Source: Symbiodinium natans
Lineage: Eukaryota > Sar > Dinophyceae > Suessiales > Symbiodiniaceae
Direction: 5' to 3'
Assembly (NCBI GenBank): GCA_905221605.1
Contig: CAJNDS010000201.1
Location: 62,001-126,000, forward strand
DNA length: 64,000 nt
Every line of letters starts with the position of its first letter. The first letter of the stretch is position 1. The notes under the pieces are model-generated. The model was not told the origin of the DNA. It saw only the letters and a list, made by a program, of their open reading frames with translations, and made no database searches. Position numbers and translations under genes: made by a program. Shown here piece by piece: positions 33,801 to 46,147 of this stretch.

Positions 33801-34050
33801 CGGAGCTCTGCGGCTCAGCTGATCGAAGGAAGAGCTTCAAGTTTTGGGCATTGACTACTGGGCTTTAATCAGTATGTTCTGAAGGTGATCTAATCTCATG
33901 CTTCCTCCAAGGCGCATGATCAAAGTGGACTGCGGTGATGACGCCCTGCTTAGCGGCTTCTTGCAAAGACATGGCAAACGGAAAGCTCTGGGAATGAAGT
34001 ATGCCATGCACAAAGCTCATACTTCCATCCTGAAAGCAACTTTTGAGGCT
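30807..34050 (+). CDS. Large Cys-containing protein, 5' exon cluster
   Basis: Candidate exons: about 30825-31040 (HVNIKITARCADLRASALIL, then AIVPFASKSFSYMHLFQQCD), about 31145-31310 (ELKVGCWHERYQSF, GENLHCVNGDWYN, FVCEPCVLVA), about 31447-31530 (YARRQQQELYYFSRMAMRVY), about 32780-32880 (NPVSVWTQKSDHPFAQEADR), about 33331-33513 (NDQKCASVFAPGEFLDTAIT, VQCPDGEALTGFKLLPARN), about 33700-33822 (YECSRIGGLGASYEYFSAQV) and 33907-33990 (MIKVDCGDDALLSGFLQRH). The repeated 'C-x-x-x-A/L-L-x-G-F' blocks and paired Cys suggest extracellular modules related in style to the 21.4-23.8 kb gene. Family and function unknown; bounds approximate. Confidence 0.5.
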
Positions 34051-36876
34051 TCCACTTCGAGTTCTCCGAAGGGGGACGCTGGGCTCGCTCCAAGCTCCTC
34101 GGCAGCCAAGCAAGCAAGCCGCAGCCTGGGCATCCCCTTCAGAGATGCTCCGCAACGCATGCGGCCAACGCATGGCTCTCGCAGAGAACCCTTTTATAGA
34201 ATTTATAGGGCTAAAGTTTGAAAAGACGAGATGCCCCCGCGCGTCTGCCATGGCTGGCTGAAATATTGGGATTCTCTTTCATGTAAAGGGAGATACATTT
34301 GGCCCTGCCGAGCTGTGTGATGCGCTTTGCTGCTATGCAGCAGGTTTATGTGCTCGAAAGCCGGCGGAGCCCCAGTGGTAATGGAACCCTCGACTACCAT
34401 CGAAGCCATGTCCCAGACACCGGAAGGCGTGGCGTTGTCAGTGTGGTGCTCGTGCTTTGCTTCTTTGGCTGCCAACTGTGCCAGAGAGTATCTGCCGACT
34501 GTCATGCGCGAGGCTGAAAGTAACCCGGGAACGAGTGTGAAGCACTGTGAACCATTGCGGAGCATTCTGGTACATTGTGATACAGTTGTGCAGGTGTCTT
34601 CTGTCCGCTGCAACCAGATGCCCACACTGGCCGCTACCGGCGCCTTGTCTCACCTTGTCTGTTGTTTGATGATCCGTATGTTCTGTCCTTCTCTGTCCTT
34701 CTCAGCTCCAACTTTGTACCTGCCCGTCTACCTATTTACCTACCCGTAAAGGTACATCAATGCGAATACTGGCGACACCTTGTTCTTCGACAGGAGCGGC
34801 AAGCACTTCGGCAATTAGGTAGTGAAGGAACGGTGGACATATTGTGGGCTCTCGGTCTGCTGCTCCAATTGTGCTACGTGCAAGCTGCATGAAGCTCAGG
34901 TGGTGTGTGGGGCCCGATTGCTCTTTACCAGTGGGCGGTGCCAACCCGGTCGGGGTTGTGATGACGATCTTCGAGGTGCAGACAGACTTCATCCTGCTTT
35001 CTCGAGTCCGTGTCGGTCTCTATCAGATGACAAGTGCTTGTTTCCATGCTGTTTTCAGGTCCAGAACGTCACAGACTTCGACGGCCACTTTGAGGGAAAG
35101 GGAGTTCCCGCACCGGAAGGAGGCGGACACTCATCCCGCAATAGCATAGCAACTGGTGTGTGAGAAGATGTCTGACAGGGATTGAAAGGGTGACTCAGAG
35201 CCTTCTTGCACCAAGGAATGGACGACCTCGCAAAGAAGCTCAAAGCGACCTGTCTCAGGATCCTCCAGTTAGTCTCACCGCCCAGCGAAGGTTGACATGG
35301 CAGACAAACCGCATGCCGAAAGAGACACATCGTGACCCAAATGCTCCGAACAAACAGAAGTCAATCATTGGCAAGCGTGGTGTGAAAGCACCCCTCGTAC
35401 AACTTTTACCTTCTTGACTGTTTGCAAGCTTTCGTTTCCTTCGATGCGACCATTCGCAGTCCAAGTATCCAGCACTGCAGATGTGTTGGAATAGCAATGT
35501 CTCAATGTGCGGCTACGTGGGATCCGAGGCGATCAAGCCCCCGAAGCGCCCAGCGCAGCCACCGAAGCCCAAGCTCCAGGACAAGGGATGCTGTGGGATC
35601 CAAGCAGGGTCCGGTGCGAAAAATCCACACTCCGCCACCGCCTTCTTCAGATTCCCCTTTTGGGGGCTTTGAGTCCGTCTCAAAGATTTTCTCTGCCTCA
35701 GGAGTACAAGGCTCAGATGCCCAAGTACGCTGACGAATGCTTGGACTACCAGGATCTCTGGAACAAAGTCATTGAAACCCACAAGAACGCGGAGAATGTG
35801 CCCCGGCATGCTGAATCAGCTCATGACTCTGTCATATTTCGTCAACAAATGGAGCTGATGGTTCATGGACGATGCAACTCGTAACTCGTAAGGAGGAGGT
35901 TGTGGAGGAGTCGAAGCTCGAGCCAGACGAGGGCACCGTTGACGCCGAGCTGCCGGACTACCATCCCTGCCAGATCGTTCAGTCCAACTCCTTCGGAATC
36001 TTTGGCAGGCCTGGCATGAAGACTATCGTCTTACTGAGTAGCTCACCAGGACTAGAGAATACTAGAGAATACTAGAAGTCACGGACAGTCGCGGACGCAT
36101 GCTTCATGCATCTTTGCGCTGCTTCGTGCTGGCCCTACTGACATCTTTTCAAAATATTCCCCGTCAGACTGGCGGGTGACGATGGCAAGTATGCTCCCGA
36201 TAACATGCTCTACAAGGCCCGGGCGTATGATGTGACTCAGACGTGCGATGATGAAGTTCGCATGCCGAGGACTGGAGGCGGTGCATGAATGGAGACATTA
36301 ATCGGGATATGCTCTCCGGATACATGGAGTTTGGCAACAGCCTTTATCACAGCATTGCCAATGTTGTCCACACGGCGGTCAAGTTCCTTGGTTGTGCAGT
36401 CTGATGAACACTGAAGGCCGTGTGTAGAGACGTGTTTTGGAGACATGCTTGTCAGTGCTTTGAGCCGGAGGCTGGTTTGCGCTTCCATTCCCAACGTGGA
36501 GGTGGCTCCCCTTGGCGCTGGCGTTGAGGCCGCCTGCGTCCGTCAGTGTTTGCTGTTGTGCGTTTGTCGGAGCCCTCTGAAAGCAGTGGGGCAGACGAGG
36601 ACACTGTGAGGACTTCATGTAGTAGGCTAAAGAGGTAGAAGCTCGAACTCTCAGCTTGTGCTCAGCCTTCACCGCCGAAGATCTGCGGTGAAGTTACAGA
36701 CTTAGTGCGACTCTTGGCAGCAACATCAAGCTCATTTAAGCACCCTTATGCTACATTGGCTTGATGCTATCTGCGGTAGAGTGTGATCGGAGACTAGTCT
36801 TTCAGAAGGGATGGCCCTGCATGCGTGTAGATTCCCTAGCTCCGAAGCTTCAGCCCTCCATGTGTGACAGCTGCAG
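34051..36876 (+). CDS. Large Cys-containing protein, middle exons
   Basis: Candidate exons on the same strand: about 34750-34812 (YINANTGDTLFFDRSGKHF), 35059-35150 (VQNVTDFDGHFEGKGVPAPE), about 35480-35595 (CWNSNVSMCGYVGSEAI, then a Pro/Lys-rich KPPKRPAQPPKPK), about 35701-35808 (EYKAQMPKYADECLDYQDLW), about 35880-36020 (EEVVEESKLEPDEGTVDAEL) and about 36170-36240 (LAGDDGKYAPDNMLYKARAY). Between them, 34051-34740 contains a frame open on both strands that I leave unassigned. The 36245-36870 stretch shows no exon I would defend. Confidence 0.45.
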
Positions 36877-39541
36877 GCACAATAGTGGACCTGCCCTTTG
36901 ACATCAGCAAGCAGTCCGTGGATTTGGCCACTGAGATCGAGGGGTACAACGCTTGCAATCCCTACGAGGCGGGCAGTTGGTGTACGAGTGGGAGTGAGTG
37001 ACCGCACAAGTTTCCAGCGCTCAGCACGGGTGGCAGAGGGGTGTTCGCAACGTGTAGAAGTGCAGAATACCATGCTCCGATGTTGGCCAGTCGGGCTTCT
37101 CGCGGCTCTTCTGTGACATCCACTGCGTGCGCGATGCGGTCATCCGCGGCGATCGAACTATCCTTCAGAACCTGGAGCAGGCGGATGGGCAGGGGAGGGA
37201 TGATGAGCCATGATGAGCCATGATGAGCCATGATGAGCCTGCTGGGGATATCTGGGGACATGGGGGGAAATGTGTTGGGACTTTCGCAGGCCACCAAGAT
37301 CTCAAACGACAACATGAGGAAGATGGTGGAGTGGTCCACGGAAGCAACTAGGACTGAGACAGAATATTTGGACAAGAAGATCGACCACTCGCTGAAGATC
37401 AACACAATTTACCTGCACCACATCGCCCAGAACACCCAGCCCAAGGAGGAGGAGCTTCTGGACTAACCGCTAACCTCCTTACCCCACTTCTCATTCACAG
37501 CTCGTCGGTTCTTGCCACCACGTTCACCTATCCTCTTGCACTTTGCATCCATCTTTAAGCTGCTAGTCGCCCGAAGTGAACACGAAGCCTCCAGCTTCCA
37601 CCGCGGAGGAGCTCTTGCAGAATGCTGCGGCTGCCACCGGTTCCATGCTCACCGAGCTCAAGGGCTTTGCGGAGGTCTCGTCCTTCGGCACTTCCCGCTT
37701 GACTGCAAGAGACGCCCTGCAAAGGCTCGCAGCAAAGAAGCTCGCGGTGGCTTTCGGCTTCGGCTCTGTAATTTCGGCCCTGCCCGACAATCTAGAAAGC
37801 CCGTTGAGGGTAAGTTCAGGGTGCAGAGAAGTTAGGCTCTTTCTGGCTTCGGGCTTAGGGCTGTTGAGGCTTCATGGGTTGAGGGGGGTCCTTGGCGGGT
37901 TCCTTGCATGGGCTTGATTGGGGGTCTGTAGGGTGCTTATGGAGGAGTGTGTGGGTTTAGGGGTAGTAAGGGGGTCCGTGTGGGGTCATAGTGCCACGTC
38001 CCCGAAAGGGAGCCTATTGAATAATTGAAGGTTCCATTCCGAAACCTCCAAAGTAAAACGATGAGGGGGGGGGTCGAACATATGAGGGTAGGTTGAGGGT
38101 CGGAGCGTGAAGAATCGTCCGCCGGCAGGTTCATTGACACTGCGCAGCCCTTCGTTGACGGCAACGCCACTCGCAGTGGCCAGGCAGGCAGCATGGCACG
38201 AGATGATACGGGACTGTGTAAGATGCACTTTGATCTCAAATTCATCGGAGCACATGTTGAGTTCTTGAATCCGCACCTCGGACCGTGGTTCACAGATGGC
38301 ACAGGATCTTGCACCATCTTGCACCTCATTGCGCATTCACAGGAGAACAGGAGGTGACACTGAGACATCCCTGTGCTGCTTGTGAGGTGCAGAAGTTCCA
38401 GGGTCAGCTGTCCGACCTTTACCAGACAATGCGGGCATCCACTGGTGGACTGACGAGGGCGCAGGTCGTAGGATGCTCTGCGGAAGGTGGACTGTGCTGG
38501 CAAGTGATCAAGGTGATCAGATATGCATATTTGGATCTGTGCCATGCGCAAGCTAAGGACGGCAGGTTGCCAGCGAGGCCCAAGAGCTTCAAGCCAGGGG
38601 CCGATGTTTTTGTCTGTTCACAGTCATTCGGCATGCCTGTGTATCCTGCGTCATCCCCTCGTCAAAGGCACGAACGCGCCAGCAAGCACAGGCGGGCCAA
38701 GAATGTTTGACAGCGCATCAGCCTAGAGCATGAAAATGCTCCATTGACTGTTGCCTTGTTCCTTAGTGCCCGGCATGCGACATAGGTTCTGGGTATCTAC
38801 CGAGCGCACAGCCGCGCCGCACACAAGGCTCAGCCCGGCTCGCACAGCCTCTCTTCAGTCCTGAACGGAATTGAATATTCCTACACGCAGTGGAATGCCC
38901 CAGAACAGGCGGCAAAGTCCTGGAAGCAATCAGACGCGGAGACGGTGCTAGTGACCCTGGACAAGCTCTGGTGGCGAATGCGTGACAGGCTCGACCGCTA
39001 CCTGGATGTGGCTGGCGAGGACACCCGGAGCAAAAATAGTGACGTTCGTCGCGAGTTCTCGTGTTATTCATCTGGAATAGAAGGATGGTTCGCGACATCT
39101 TCGCAGCAAGCTAAGGAGATTCTCCAAATTGAGCGCTCCTTTGCCGCCCTGGCCGAGTACGAGAACTGCAAAGCAGGCCGATGGCTGCGACCTTTGTTGG
39201 CAGATCGCAGAGTGTCGCAATGTCGCAACGCGCAGGCACAGTTGACCTCCTTCGGTCTTATTCCTCCGGCATGAAGTCGATGCGCCGGAGCCGGAGCCAG
39301 CTTCGAGCCGTTTGGCGGGAGACTTCCAACCTGATGGGGGAGCTTGCGGCTATCATCAGCCCGGCCCTCATTCAGGGTTCAGGGTTCAGGGTTTGGTGCG
39401 GGGTCCCTTGAGCTCTGCAACAGCCGACCTTCAGGTGATGGTGATGTCTTTGGTCACCTCATGGATGCTGAGGGCTGCGGCTCTTCTTTGGCCTCGTGCC
39501 CTAGCTGCCCTAGCCGAACCGGTGGCAAAAGCCGTCTATGA
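36877..39541 (+). CDS. Large Cys-containing protein, 3' exons and stop
   Basis: Exons with good phase support: 36877-36968 (IVDLPFDISKQSVDLATEIE), one ending at 37180 (LFCDIHCVRDAVIRGDRTIL, NLEQ; GC donor) joining 37290 to about 37465 (ATKISNDNMRKMVEWSTEAT, a charged helix), about 37609-37810 (EELLQNAAAATGSMLTELKG), about 38120-38300 (FIDTAQPFVDGNATRSGQAG), about 38354-38470 (RHPCAACEVQKFQGQLSDLY), about 38839-39176 (a long helical exon, TQWNAPEQAAKSWKQSDAET), 39236-39381 (RSYSSGMKSMRRSRSQLRAV) and 39435-39541 (GDGDVFGHLMDAEGCGSSLA, stop). The last two joins work with leftover bases G|GC and G|GT. The other frame of the last exon runs to 39566 and is less likely. No membrane span is certain. 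Confidence 0.55.
37201..37240. repeat. Four copies of TGATGAGCCA in an intron
   Basis: A 10-bp unit repeated four times, within the intron 37181-37289 between two phase-matched exons. Confidence 0.9.
39373..39397. repeat. Degenerate telomere-like GGGTTCA repeat in the last intron
   Basis: TTCAGGGTTCAGGGTTCAGG followed by GTTTGG sits across the donor of the last intron of the preceding gene. Confidence 0.6.
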
Positions 39542-41256
39542 GGGCATTGTAGTTCTCTCTTTGTGACGTGTGGGGCGTTCCATGACAGGGCCACAAGAGT
39601 TCTCTAGTATGTTCTCGATGTTAGCATTGGGACATGCGTGGCACGGCGTCTAGTTGCTGCTACGCTTGTTCTAATCCCGCTAGATGACAGCCTTGCTTGA
39701 ACGGGCAAAGGCTCTCAACGCTGCTGCTGCAGGGTTTCAGTCTTACGGTGTACGTCACCTCCTTCGGCCCAAAAAGAAGAGCCTGAACTAAAACATCCAG
39801 GTCTGTAGAGCTGGTGTAAATTGCCCAAGTCGGCCTTTGCTTGTGCGGGAGCTTCATGGTGGAGTTTGAGAGCTTGTCGTCGAGAATCTTGTGCACTAGA
39901 TCTCGTGCACATATTTTTTTGCATTTTTTTGTTCTTTTTAAAATCCTATGCTGCAAAAGTAGCCTGGCATGGGCTTTGCAGCCGGGTTTAGCTTTCCGTG
40001 GGTTCCAATGAGGGGCGTCTGCTTCGTGTGAGGTCCGTTTGCCGGGGTGGGTTGCTCGGCCACGTAGTGCCGAAGCATGTGATTTGCTGAGGAGGGCTGC
40101 ATGGTGCGGGTTCTTGGGTCTTGGGTGGCTTTTTCGACAGGATAGGTTTGGCGAAGAGGGTAGCCTGGTACTGGTTGAACATATTAGAACAGCAGCAGCA
40201 GCAGAACCTAGTGAAATTGTGGTCTGTGATCGTTGCATCATGTTGCATCAGGCAGACTCTGGATCAGATCCGTTTCTTGGCCTGCAAACCGTCGGAGTCT
40301 ACTGTTTTGCATTGTGAAGCTCGGCCTTTCGGCAGACTCGGCCCAAAATCTGCCAGCTGTGACGTGAAGTACCAGATGCAGCAGAAGCGCCCTTTGTCGT
40401 AAGATCAGGCTTTGTGCTGCAAGACACGGGCTTCCTGATCCACCGCTTCCAGGCACAGGACATCGGATTAAGCGCCAAAGTTTCGTAATACATATTGCTT
40501 TGCCCTCGATTCTAAAGTTAAAGAACTGACCCGATGCATCGTTAGATGTCAAAGCTCTACATGCATTCCATCCGAAACAAGCCCTACGGGGTTGACATGT
40601 TGGAAATTCTCGGCGGCAGACAACGTAGTTCGACGTAGTTCCGAAGACGACGCCTGAGTCTTAAAATACAGGCGCTAGTGTGTTTTGCGAGGATTTTGCA
40701 TAGGTTACACAATTCGTACTATACTTCTGTACTTGCCAAAGCCATTCCAGACCTTCGTTATCCGTTATCCTTCTCGTCAGAAGGGGGCACCATGATTTTT
40801 TCAGCATCTGCCGTTCCGGGAAGAAGGAATATTGACAGCCGCCCACATGCAGGGACCTCATAGGATCGCTGATTTACTTTTGGACTTCGCTTTGACCTTT
40901 AGTTTCTGCAATGGGAAATACTTTCTGTAAAAGGCTTAAACTTAAACTTTTCTCACACTCTGGGTTGTCCACTGTGGTTCTGAGCAATCCTGGGAGTCCC
41001 ATTTGTTCGTTGGAATTTCTGGCGGAAGGGTTCGCTGAGTACCATCACCCAGTGTATAGTGTGAGCCAACCTCAACATCGTGAAATCCAAAAAGTACTTG
41101 ATATGGGTTTGCCGAATCTGAACTCAATGTATTTCTTCGAGTTGTAAGACTATGGGGACTTGGGGGTGGAGCGGGGTGCCATCCGAATGACGCGGAAATC
41201 ACGTGGGAAGTTCTGAATCTGGCTTCAGGGTTAAATGGAGGAATTCGAGGTTATTC

Positions 41257-41450
41257 AACTAACATTCACAGGATGCAGAGGTTTCTTATCAACATAAAGG
41301 ACATAGAGGCAATAGAGTTTTCCTATCAAGATGCGCAGGAAACAGAGGTTCTACTATGAATATAAAGAGGAAATAGAGGTTTCCCCTGAAGCTCTGGCAA
41401 ACGCAGAGGTTTTCCCAATACAACATAGCGGAAATAGACGTTTAGAATGA
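41257..41450. repeat. Degenerate AAATAGAGGTTT repeat
   Basis: About five diverged copies of a unit of roughly 40 bp ending in (A/C)A(T/G)AGAGGTTT, within an AT-rich stretch. Confidence 0.6.
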
Positions 41451-42256
41451 CAGAAAGAAAGAAATACAAAGAAAGAACAAATATCGAAAGAAAAATAGGA
41501 AAAAAAGGGTACCCCCTATTTAGCTTTTGAAGCTTTTCAAGCTTTCTGCATAAATACCTTTCTGCATAATATGCGAGGTTCTTCAGTCATTATTTGAGGT
41601 TGTGTGCATTTTGGACAGCAAAAAGTAGAGGATTATACAACACTGCTGCAAGTTGGAGGCCCCGCAGTGGTGTACCCTGCAAGATCCCGAAAGCCAAAGT
41701 TACGGACAGCACAGCTTTTACAGTTTGGAACCCGCCAACATAGCCAACAGCAAAGGCCCAGTGCAGAATGTATTTGCGGAGTTCTCTGAGAATCGGTACG
41801 ATTAAGAAGGGGTTAAACTTACAACTGTCAGGGGTATGCTTTTGGCTTCTTCCAGGTCAAAGCGCCCTTTGCATGCTGCCTTGCTCACTGTTTTGACGGG
41901 CCCTCTTGGTATCTCTTGGTGCTCCCCCTTGCAGGTGGCGAATCTACCGGAGCCAGATGTCTCGGCTTCTTGCTTGCATATTCAGAAGATGGCAGAAGAA
42001 TGGCAGAAACCTTTGCATGGAAGGAGTTAGCCTTGACGACGGTCATGGGAGTGTGTGAGCTATGTAAAAACAGATGTATGGTTAGAGGGGTTTCAGCGGA
42101 TATGTAAAACTGGCATGTCAGTGCTCAGACGTTGCTTGTGAAACAATAAACTTCAATAAACCTCTAAACACTCAACCCTGAGTCTAACCCTAAACCTTGC
42201 CCCTACTTAAACTTCTACCACTGGCATTAACACTGCGAGGGAGCTTCGAGACAAAT

Positions 42257-42284
42257 CCTAAACCCTAAACCCTAAACCCTTTTA
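42257..42284. repeat. Interstitial CCCTAAA telomere-type repeat
   Basis: Three to four perfect CCCTAAA units (the TTTAGGG telomere motif reversed), preceded at 42170-42200 by diverged CAACCCTGAG and CTAACCCTAAACC. Too short for a chromosome end, so interstitial. Confidence 0.85.
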
Positions 42285-42372
42285 GAGCGTTTAGAACTTC
42301 TAGAACTTGTGAGCTTCCGGAACTTCTGGAACTCTTGGAGCTTTGGGAACTGTTGGAGCTTTTGAACTGTTT
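42285..42372. repeat. GAACTTCTGGAACT minisatellite
   Basis: Degenerate GAGCTT(C/T)(C/T)GGAACT and TTAGAACTTCTAGAACTT units with a period of about 12-15 bp, directly next to the telomere-like tract. Confidence 0.75.
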
Positions 42373-43155
42373 GTAGATCGCACAACACTTGGATGCATTT
42401 TTCTGGCGTTGTTTGCTGAGGTGTTACAAGCTGCAGTGAAGCAGATTCATGGCGCTTATGCTTCGGCGCGGTCTTCCTGCACAGCAACCGCGCCTGACAG
42501 TGTGTAGGACCAACAGGGGCTCAACAAGGCCCGTGACCGACATGCGCCTAGAGGTTTTTGGCGACGTGCATACGTGTCGCACGCAGGGCCTGACAAGAGG
42601 TCATCCCGATCGGGCTGGGTGCAACGCCAGCGAGACATGCCCCACCGCTCTCCTTCTTGAAGTTTGAAACATATCCAGGAACTTCCCTGGTGTCTGCGTG
42701 CCTGGCAAGCTTGTAAAGAATATATACACCTGTGACCCTGTGCCAGACTTGCAGTTGCACTTTCAAGATCGTTTGAGGGCCTCAGCAAATGCTGTCATTT
42801 TCTTGAGAGGGTTCTGCGTGCCGGTCAAACAGACTCCGAGCTTCCGTGGGTGTAAGGCACGAATGATGGCCTGAAGCTTGCATTTGCAGGACCATGTGTT
42901 CTGACAGTTGGAGTACAGCGCCTGTCAGAAATTTTGGTTCGATTCAGCGGAGCAAGTTTGTCGTCGCAACGCAGCCTTAAAGCAAACCTCTGGAATGGAG
43001 CTGACAGAGGCGGACAAGACACTGTAGGCACTGCAGGCCGCGTCAGATGCACCTTGGTCTCTGTTTACGTGACGACGACATCTACGGAGCATGAAATTGA
43101 CAGCAATTGGCAACGTAACAGCGTAGCTGTTATGACGTGAATGTGCCATCTTCGA

Positions 43156-44340
43156 TGGACGCGGCAGGGGCCGCAGCCGCTGCTGCATTGCTGTGGTCCT
43201 CAGGCAGGTGAAACATAGTGAAGATGGTGAAGCCTTTGTCATTTAAATGCTCATTACGGCCCAGTTGACAGAGGGAGGAAAATGCCAGGTGCAGATGTTC
43301 CAAAGTCAGACTCAGAGGGAACCGAACCTCCGAGTGATCAGGACGAGGCCTGCGCGAGTCCACTGGTGTGTTTCATTCCCCCTTCACGGTCTTGTGCAAG
43401 TTGATGCGAGATCAGGTGCGCGCTCGCCATCCAGCTTTTGCGGGGTCGCTACTTGGATTGCACCTGGCTGATGGGCTGATCGGGCTGAAGTCAAATGTCA
43501 TTCCGCATTCCGGTTAGATCCTGCAAGATGGTGTGAGTGCAATGGGTCGCTGTGTTTTTCGGAGGAAGGCCTGAGCACAACTTGAGCTTTGGGGCTTGAG
43601 AAAGCTTGAGTACAAGTTGAGCAGACTTGAGGACGGTGGACAGGTGCATGGGGCCTCACGCGGTTCAGGGAAGTGTTCCGATGTTTGAACACTTTGCGAG
43701 GTTGGTCAAGCTGCAGAACTTCCCGGCCTCATGGGTCGAGGTGCCAGAAGTCCATGTAGTCAGCAGATCCTCAGCTAGTAAAATGGGTGTTTTGGCCGGG
43801 AGCCGACCGTGTCACATAAGAAGCAGGTGTCTTGAGTACTGTAGATCCTGGTCAGCATGAAGAGCCTGGCTGATGCAGGAAGACAGCCGCTTGCTGCTTC
43901 CCGAGCGACTGGCGCGCTTGCAGACAGCTTAGGGAATCTGAAAGGCATTGAAAAGTCGCTGCTGGCAGCTTAGCTGAATCTGAGTCGAGACCGAGGCTTG
44001 AACGGTTCGGAGAATTGGCTTTGGCACCAGTAGAGATCTCAGAAATCTCAGCGCGTCGTCCACCCAAAGCGAAGCGGCAAGTGGACTTGAGGTCGTTGCG
44101 GAGAATGAAGGACTTCATCATACTTCATCAGCAGCAGATGAGTACAGTTGCCAACTGAACGGGCTTCCGCGAGGACCACTGCTCTACGCGGCCTTCGTGG
44201 AAGCATCGGCTGCCACCCAGGACCTGCCCCAACGTGCCGAAACGTGCCCCAATGTGCCCAACTGTGTTCAAGCCCACTTGTGCGAGGCAGTGTCCAAGTT
44301 GGATGGGATGGACCTTCGAAGTAATGCCGAGAAGAGGGCA
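43156..44340 (+). CDS. Candidate gene, unidentified
   Basis: A possible start at 43156 gives an Ala-rich MDAAGAAAAAALLWSSGR. Later open, protein-like stretches on the same strand are about 43290-43350 (GADVPKSDSEGTEPPSDQDE), 43862-43970 (LADAGRQPLAASRATGALAD), 43998-44155 (LERFGELALAPVEISEISAR, VDLRSLRRMKDF) and 44160-44330 (LPRGPLLYAAFVEASAATQD, VSKLDGMDLRSNAE). No family recognised; joins not phase-checked. Confidence 0.35.
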
Positions 44341-44824
44341 GCTGCAGGCTTTGCAAATTCTGCAAGCAACAGTCTTCGGATGCATTTACGATATTTTTGT
44401 CTTCGCCATCCGCTACCTGTGGTGATTCAATGCAGACCCCAGCAGATTGGCTCAGGACATGCGGGCAATCATCCTTGTAGTTATAGCCGATGAGATTGTT
44501 GTGAACTGTCAGCTTGTCATGGGATGTACTTTACGTAGACGGGCAGATGCGACTGTGTTTCTCTCACGCAAATGCAGGCAAATGCAGGCAGAGTTGAAAG
44601 TTGATTCTTGATTAGGCCTGCTTCTAGTGAATCTAGTGACTCTGCTGCCCAGCTCGAATGGGCTGTGGTTCGTCTGGATGCCGCAGAAGTGGTGACGTGA
44701 CTCTACAAGTCTTCCCTGCACCCACGACATGAGGTGGCTCTTTTCCCTGAGCAGCGTGCTCAAGTGACCTAGGTGTATACGACCCCAGTGAGCCGTTGCT
44801 GGGAGTCCAGCCATTGCCGCCAAG

Positions 44825-45331
44825 TCAGAGGATCCGGGGGAGGGGTTTGGAAGCCTTTCTCTGCTGAGACAGACTACTGCTGTGGCGTGCTGTGGCTTTG
44901 GCTTGCTTGGGCCTCAGGCGCGGCTCGAAGCCGACGCTGCTGGGCCGCAAGTCGGAGAAGCCGGCGAAGGTCTCGGAGGATGGTGGCGCAGGAGATACGG
45001 GAGATGCCAAGGAGGCCTGGAATCGGGAAGGTGCGCACTTCTCCAGGGGTTCTCGGTTCGCAGTGGAAGGAAGTCGTGACCCAATCCACTTCCAGCACCT
45101 CTGCAAGAAGGCCAAGGGCAGTGCTCTTGTGGCGTTTTCCGCTGCAATCTTCTGTGCTTCCGTGCGACGTAGCAGGAGGATTGCAAGTGCTGCGACGCCA
45201 AAGAGGGCCCGTGCCCCACCAGGTGCCGGTCCATGCTGGGGTGAACACATGGAATTCTTCGCCACCACGCAGTGACAGCTGGTTGTCCGGTTGAAGTGTT
45301 GAAGTCTTGTTCTGGAAGGAGATAGCGGCAT
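44825..45331 (-). CDS. 168-codon frame, strand ambiguous
   Basis: A complete minus frame has a hydrophobic segment ARALFGVAALAILLL then RRTEAQKIAAENATR. The + strand is open over almost the same span (44892-45275, GRKSEKPAKVSEDGGAGDTG). Neither is recognisable. The strand bias of the region favours the + reading, while the single membrane-like segment favours the minus one. Confidence 0.25.
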   Translation of the reverse strand: MPLSPSRTRLQHFNRTTSCHCVVAKNSMCSPQHGPAPGGARALFGVAALAILLLRRTEAQKIAAENATRALPLAFLQRCWKWIGSRLPSTANREPLEKCAPSRFQASLASPVSPAPPSSETFAGFSDLRPSSVGFEPRLRPKQAKATARHSSSLSQQRKASKPLPRIL

Positions 45332-46147
45332 GGACCGGCATGGATGTTAAAACTTAAAACAACAATTTGTGACAAGTTGTGTCAAGCCTGAACTTCTCGT
45401 TACATGCCGAGCATGCCAAGCTTGGAGTCGGTTTCGACGCCTGTTCCCAGCGTCCTAGCGCTTCCTTTTTGCCAGAGCCAGTTCTCTCAGCTTCACCAGT
45501 TCTCTCAGCTTCACGCATTCGAGAAGTTGTCTTGATGAGTAGTTCTACTCAGGGTTTGCATGCCAGGCAAGTCTCGAGGTGCCGCGGCAGCTGTGCCCTC
45601 AGATACGATCTGAACGCAGATGTTCTTGCCCACGATCTCAGCAGAGCTTCAATGCCTTGAAGGCGCTGTTAACACAGGCAAGTCCGCGGGGGTCAAAGGA
45701 AGTCTCACCGGCAGGGCCCCCAGCTGATTGCTTAGTTTTTGCTTTCCGTGGTGTTCTCCGCTGTAAACTTGAGCCCACATGTAGGCCCAGTATGTTTTCT
45801 CTCTTGCGCCGGCCGCCTTTATCCACGCAGGCCACCGGATCAACGGCGCCACCTGCTCCACCCTCCCACTCGGAGGATTCCGCCCCTCTGGGCCAATCTA
45901 CGCAGAGTGTATCTGGGTGACAACGGTGGGTGACAGTGGAGATTACGGTGCACGAGTGGGAGGCCAATGTTCGAGTGACCCCGAAGATTGTCATGCGCTC
46001 AGGTAGACAGCAGCTCGGACACCCAGGTTGGGTGTTGCTTGGGGTGTTGCTTGGGGTGTTGCTCTCCTCCTCCGTGCATCTCCGCGAATCTTCGGCGACA
46101 GGTTCAGAGTCCACGGCCAGCTCCCAAAAGAGCGCTGTGCTGTGGTG
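45332..46147. other. No supported gene
   Basis: Frames of up to 158 codons (45638-46114, minus) overlap open + frames without a motif. A short GGGTGTTGCTT triplication lies at 46029-46063. Confidence 0.35.

Larger units (their letters stand above)
39542..43155. other. No supported gene; repeats noted separately
   Basis: Frames of up to 193 codons (39660-40241 minus) overlap equally open frames on the other strand, with no motif. 40195-40205 has a short CAG run. 41200-41580 is AT-rich. Two short repeats and a telomere-like tract lie at 41257-42372. Several stretches were read in all frames without finding phase-compatible exons. Confidence 0.35.

Noticed and set aside
38285-38710. 141-codon + frame as a single exon
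   Set aside because: Only the part around 38354-38470 reads as protein. The upstream section is better explained by a different frame continuing the exon at 38120-38300.
42257-42284. A chromosome end
   Set aside because: The telomere-type tract is under 30 bp and ordinary sequence continues on both sides.
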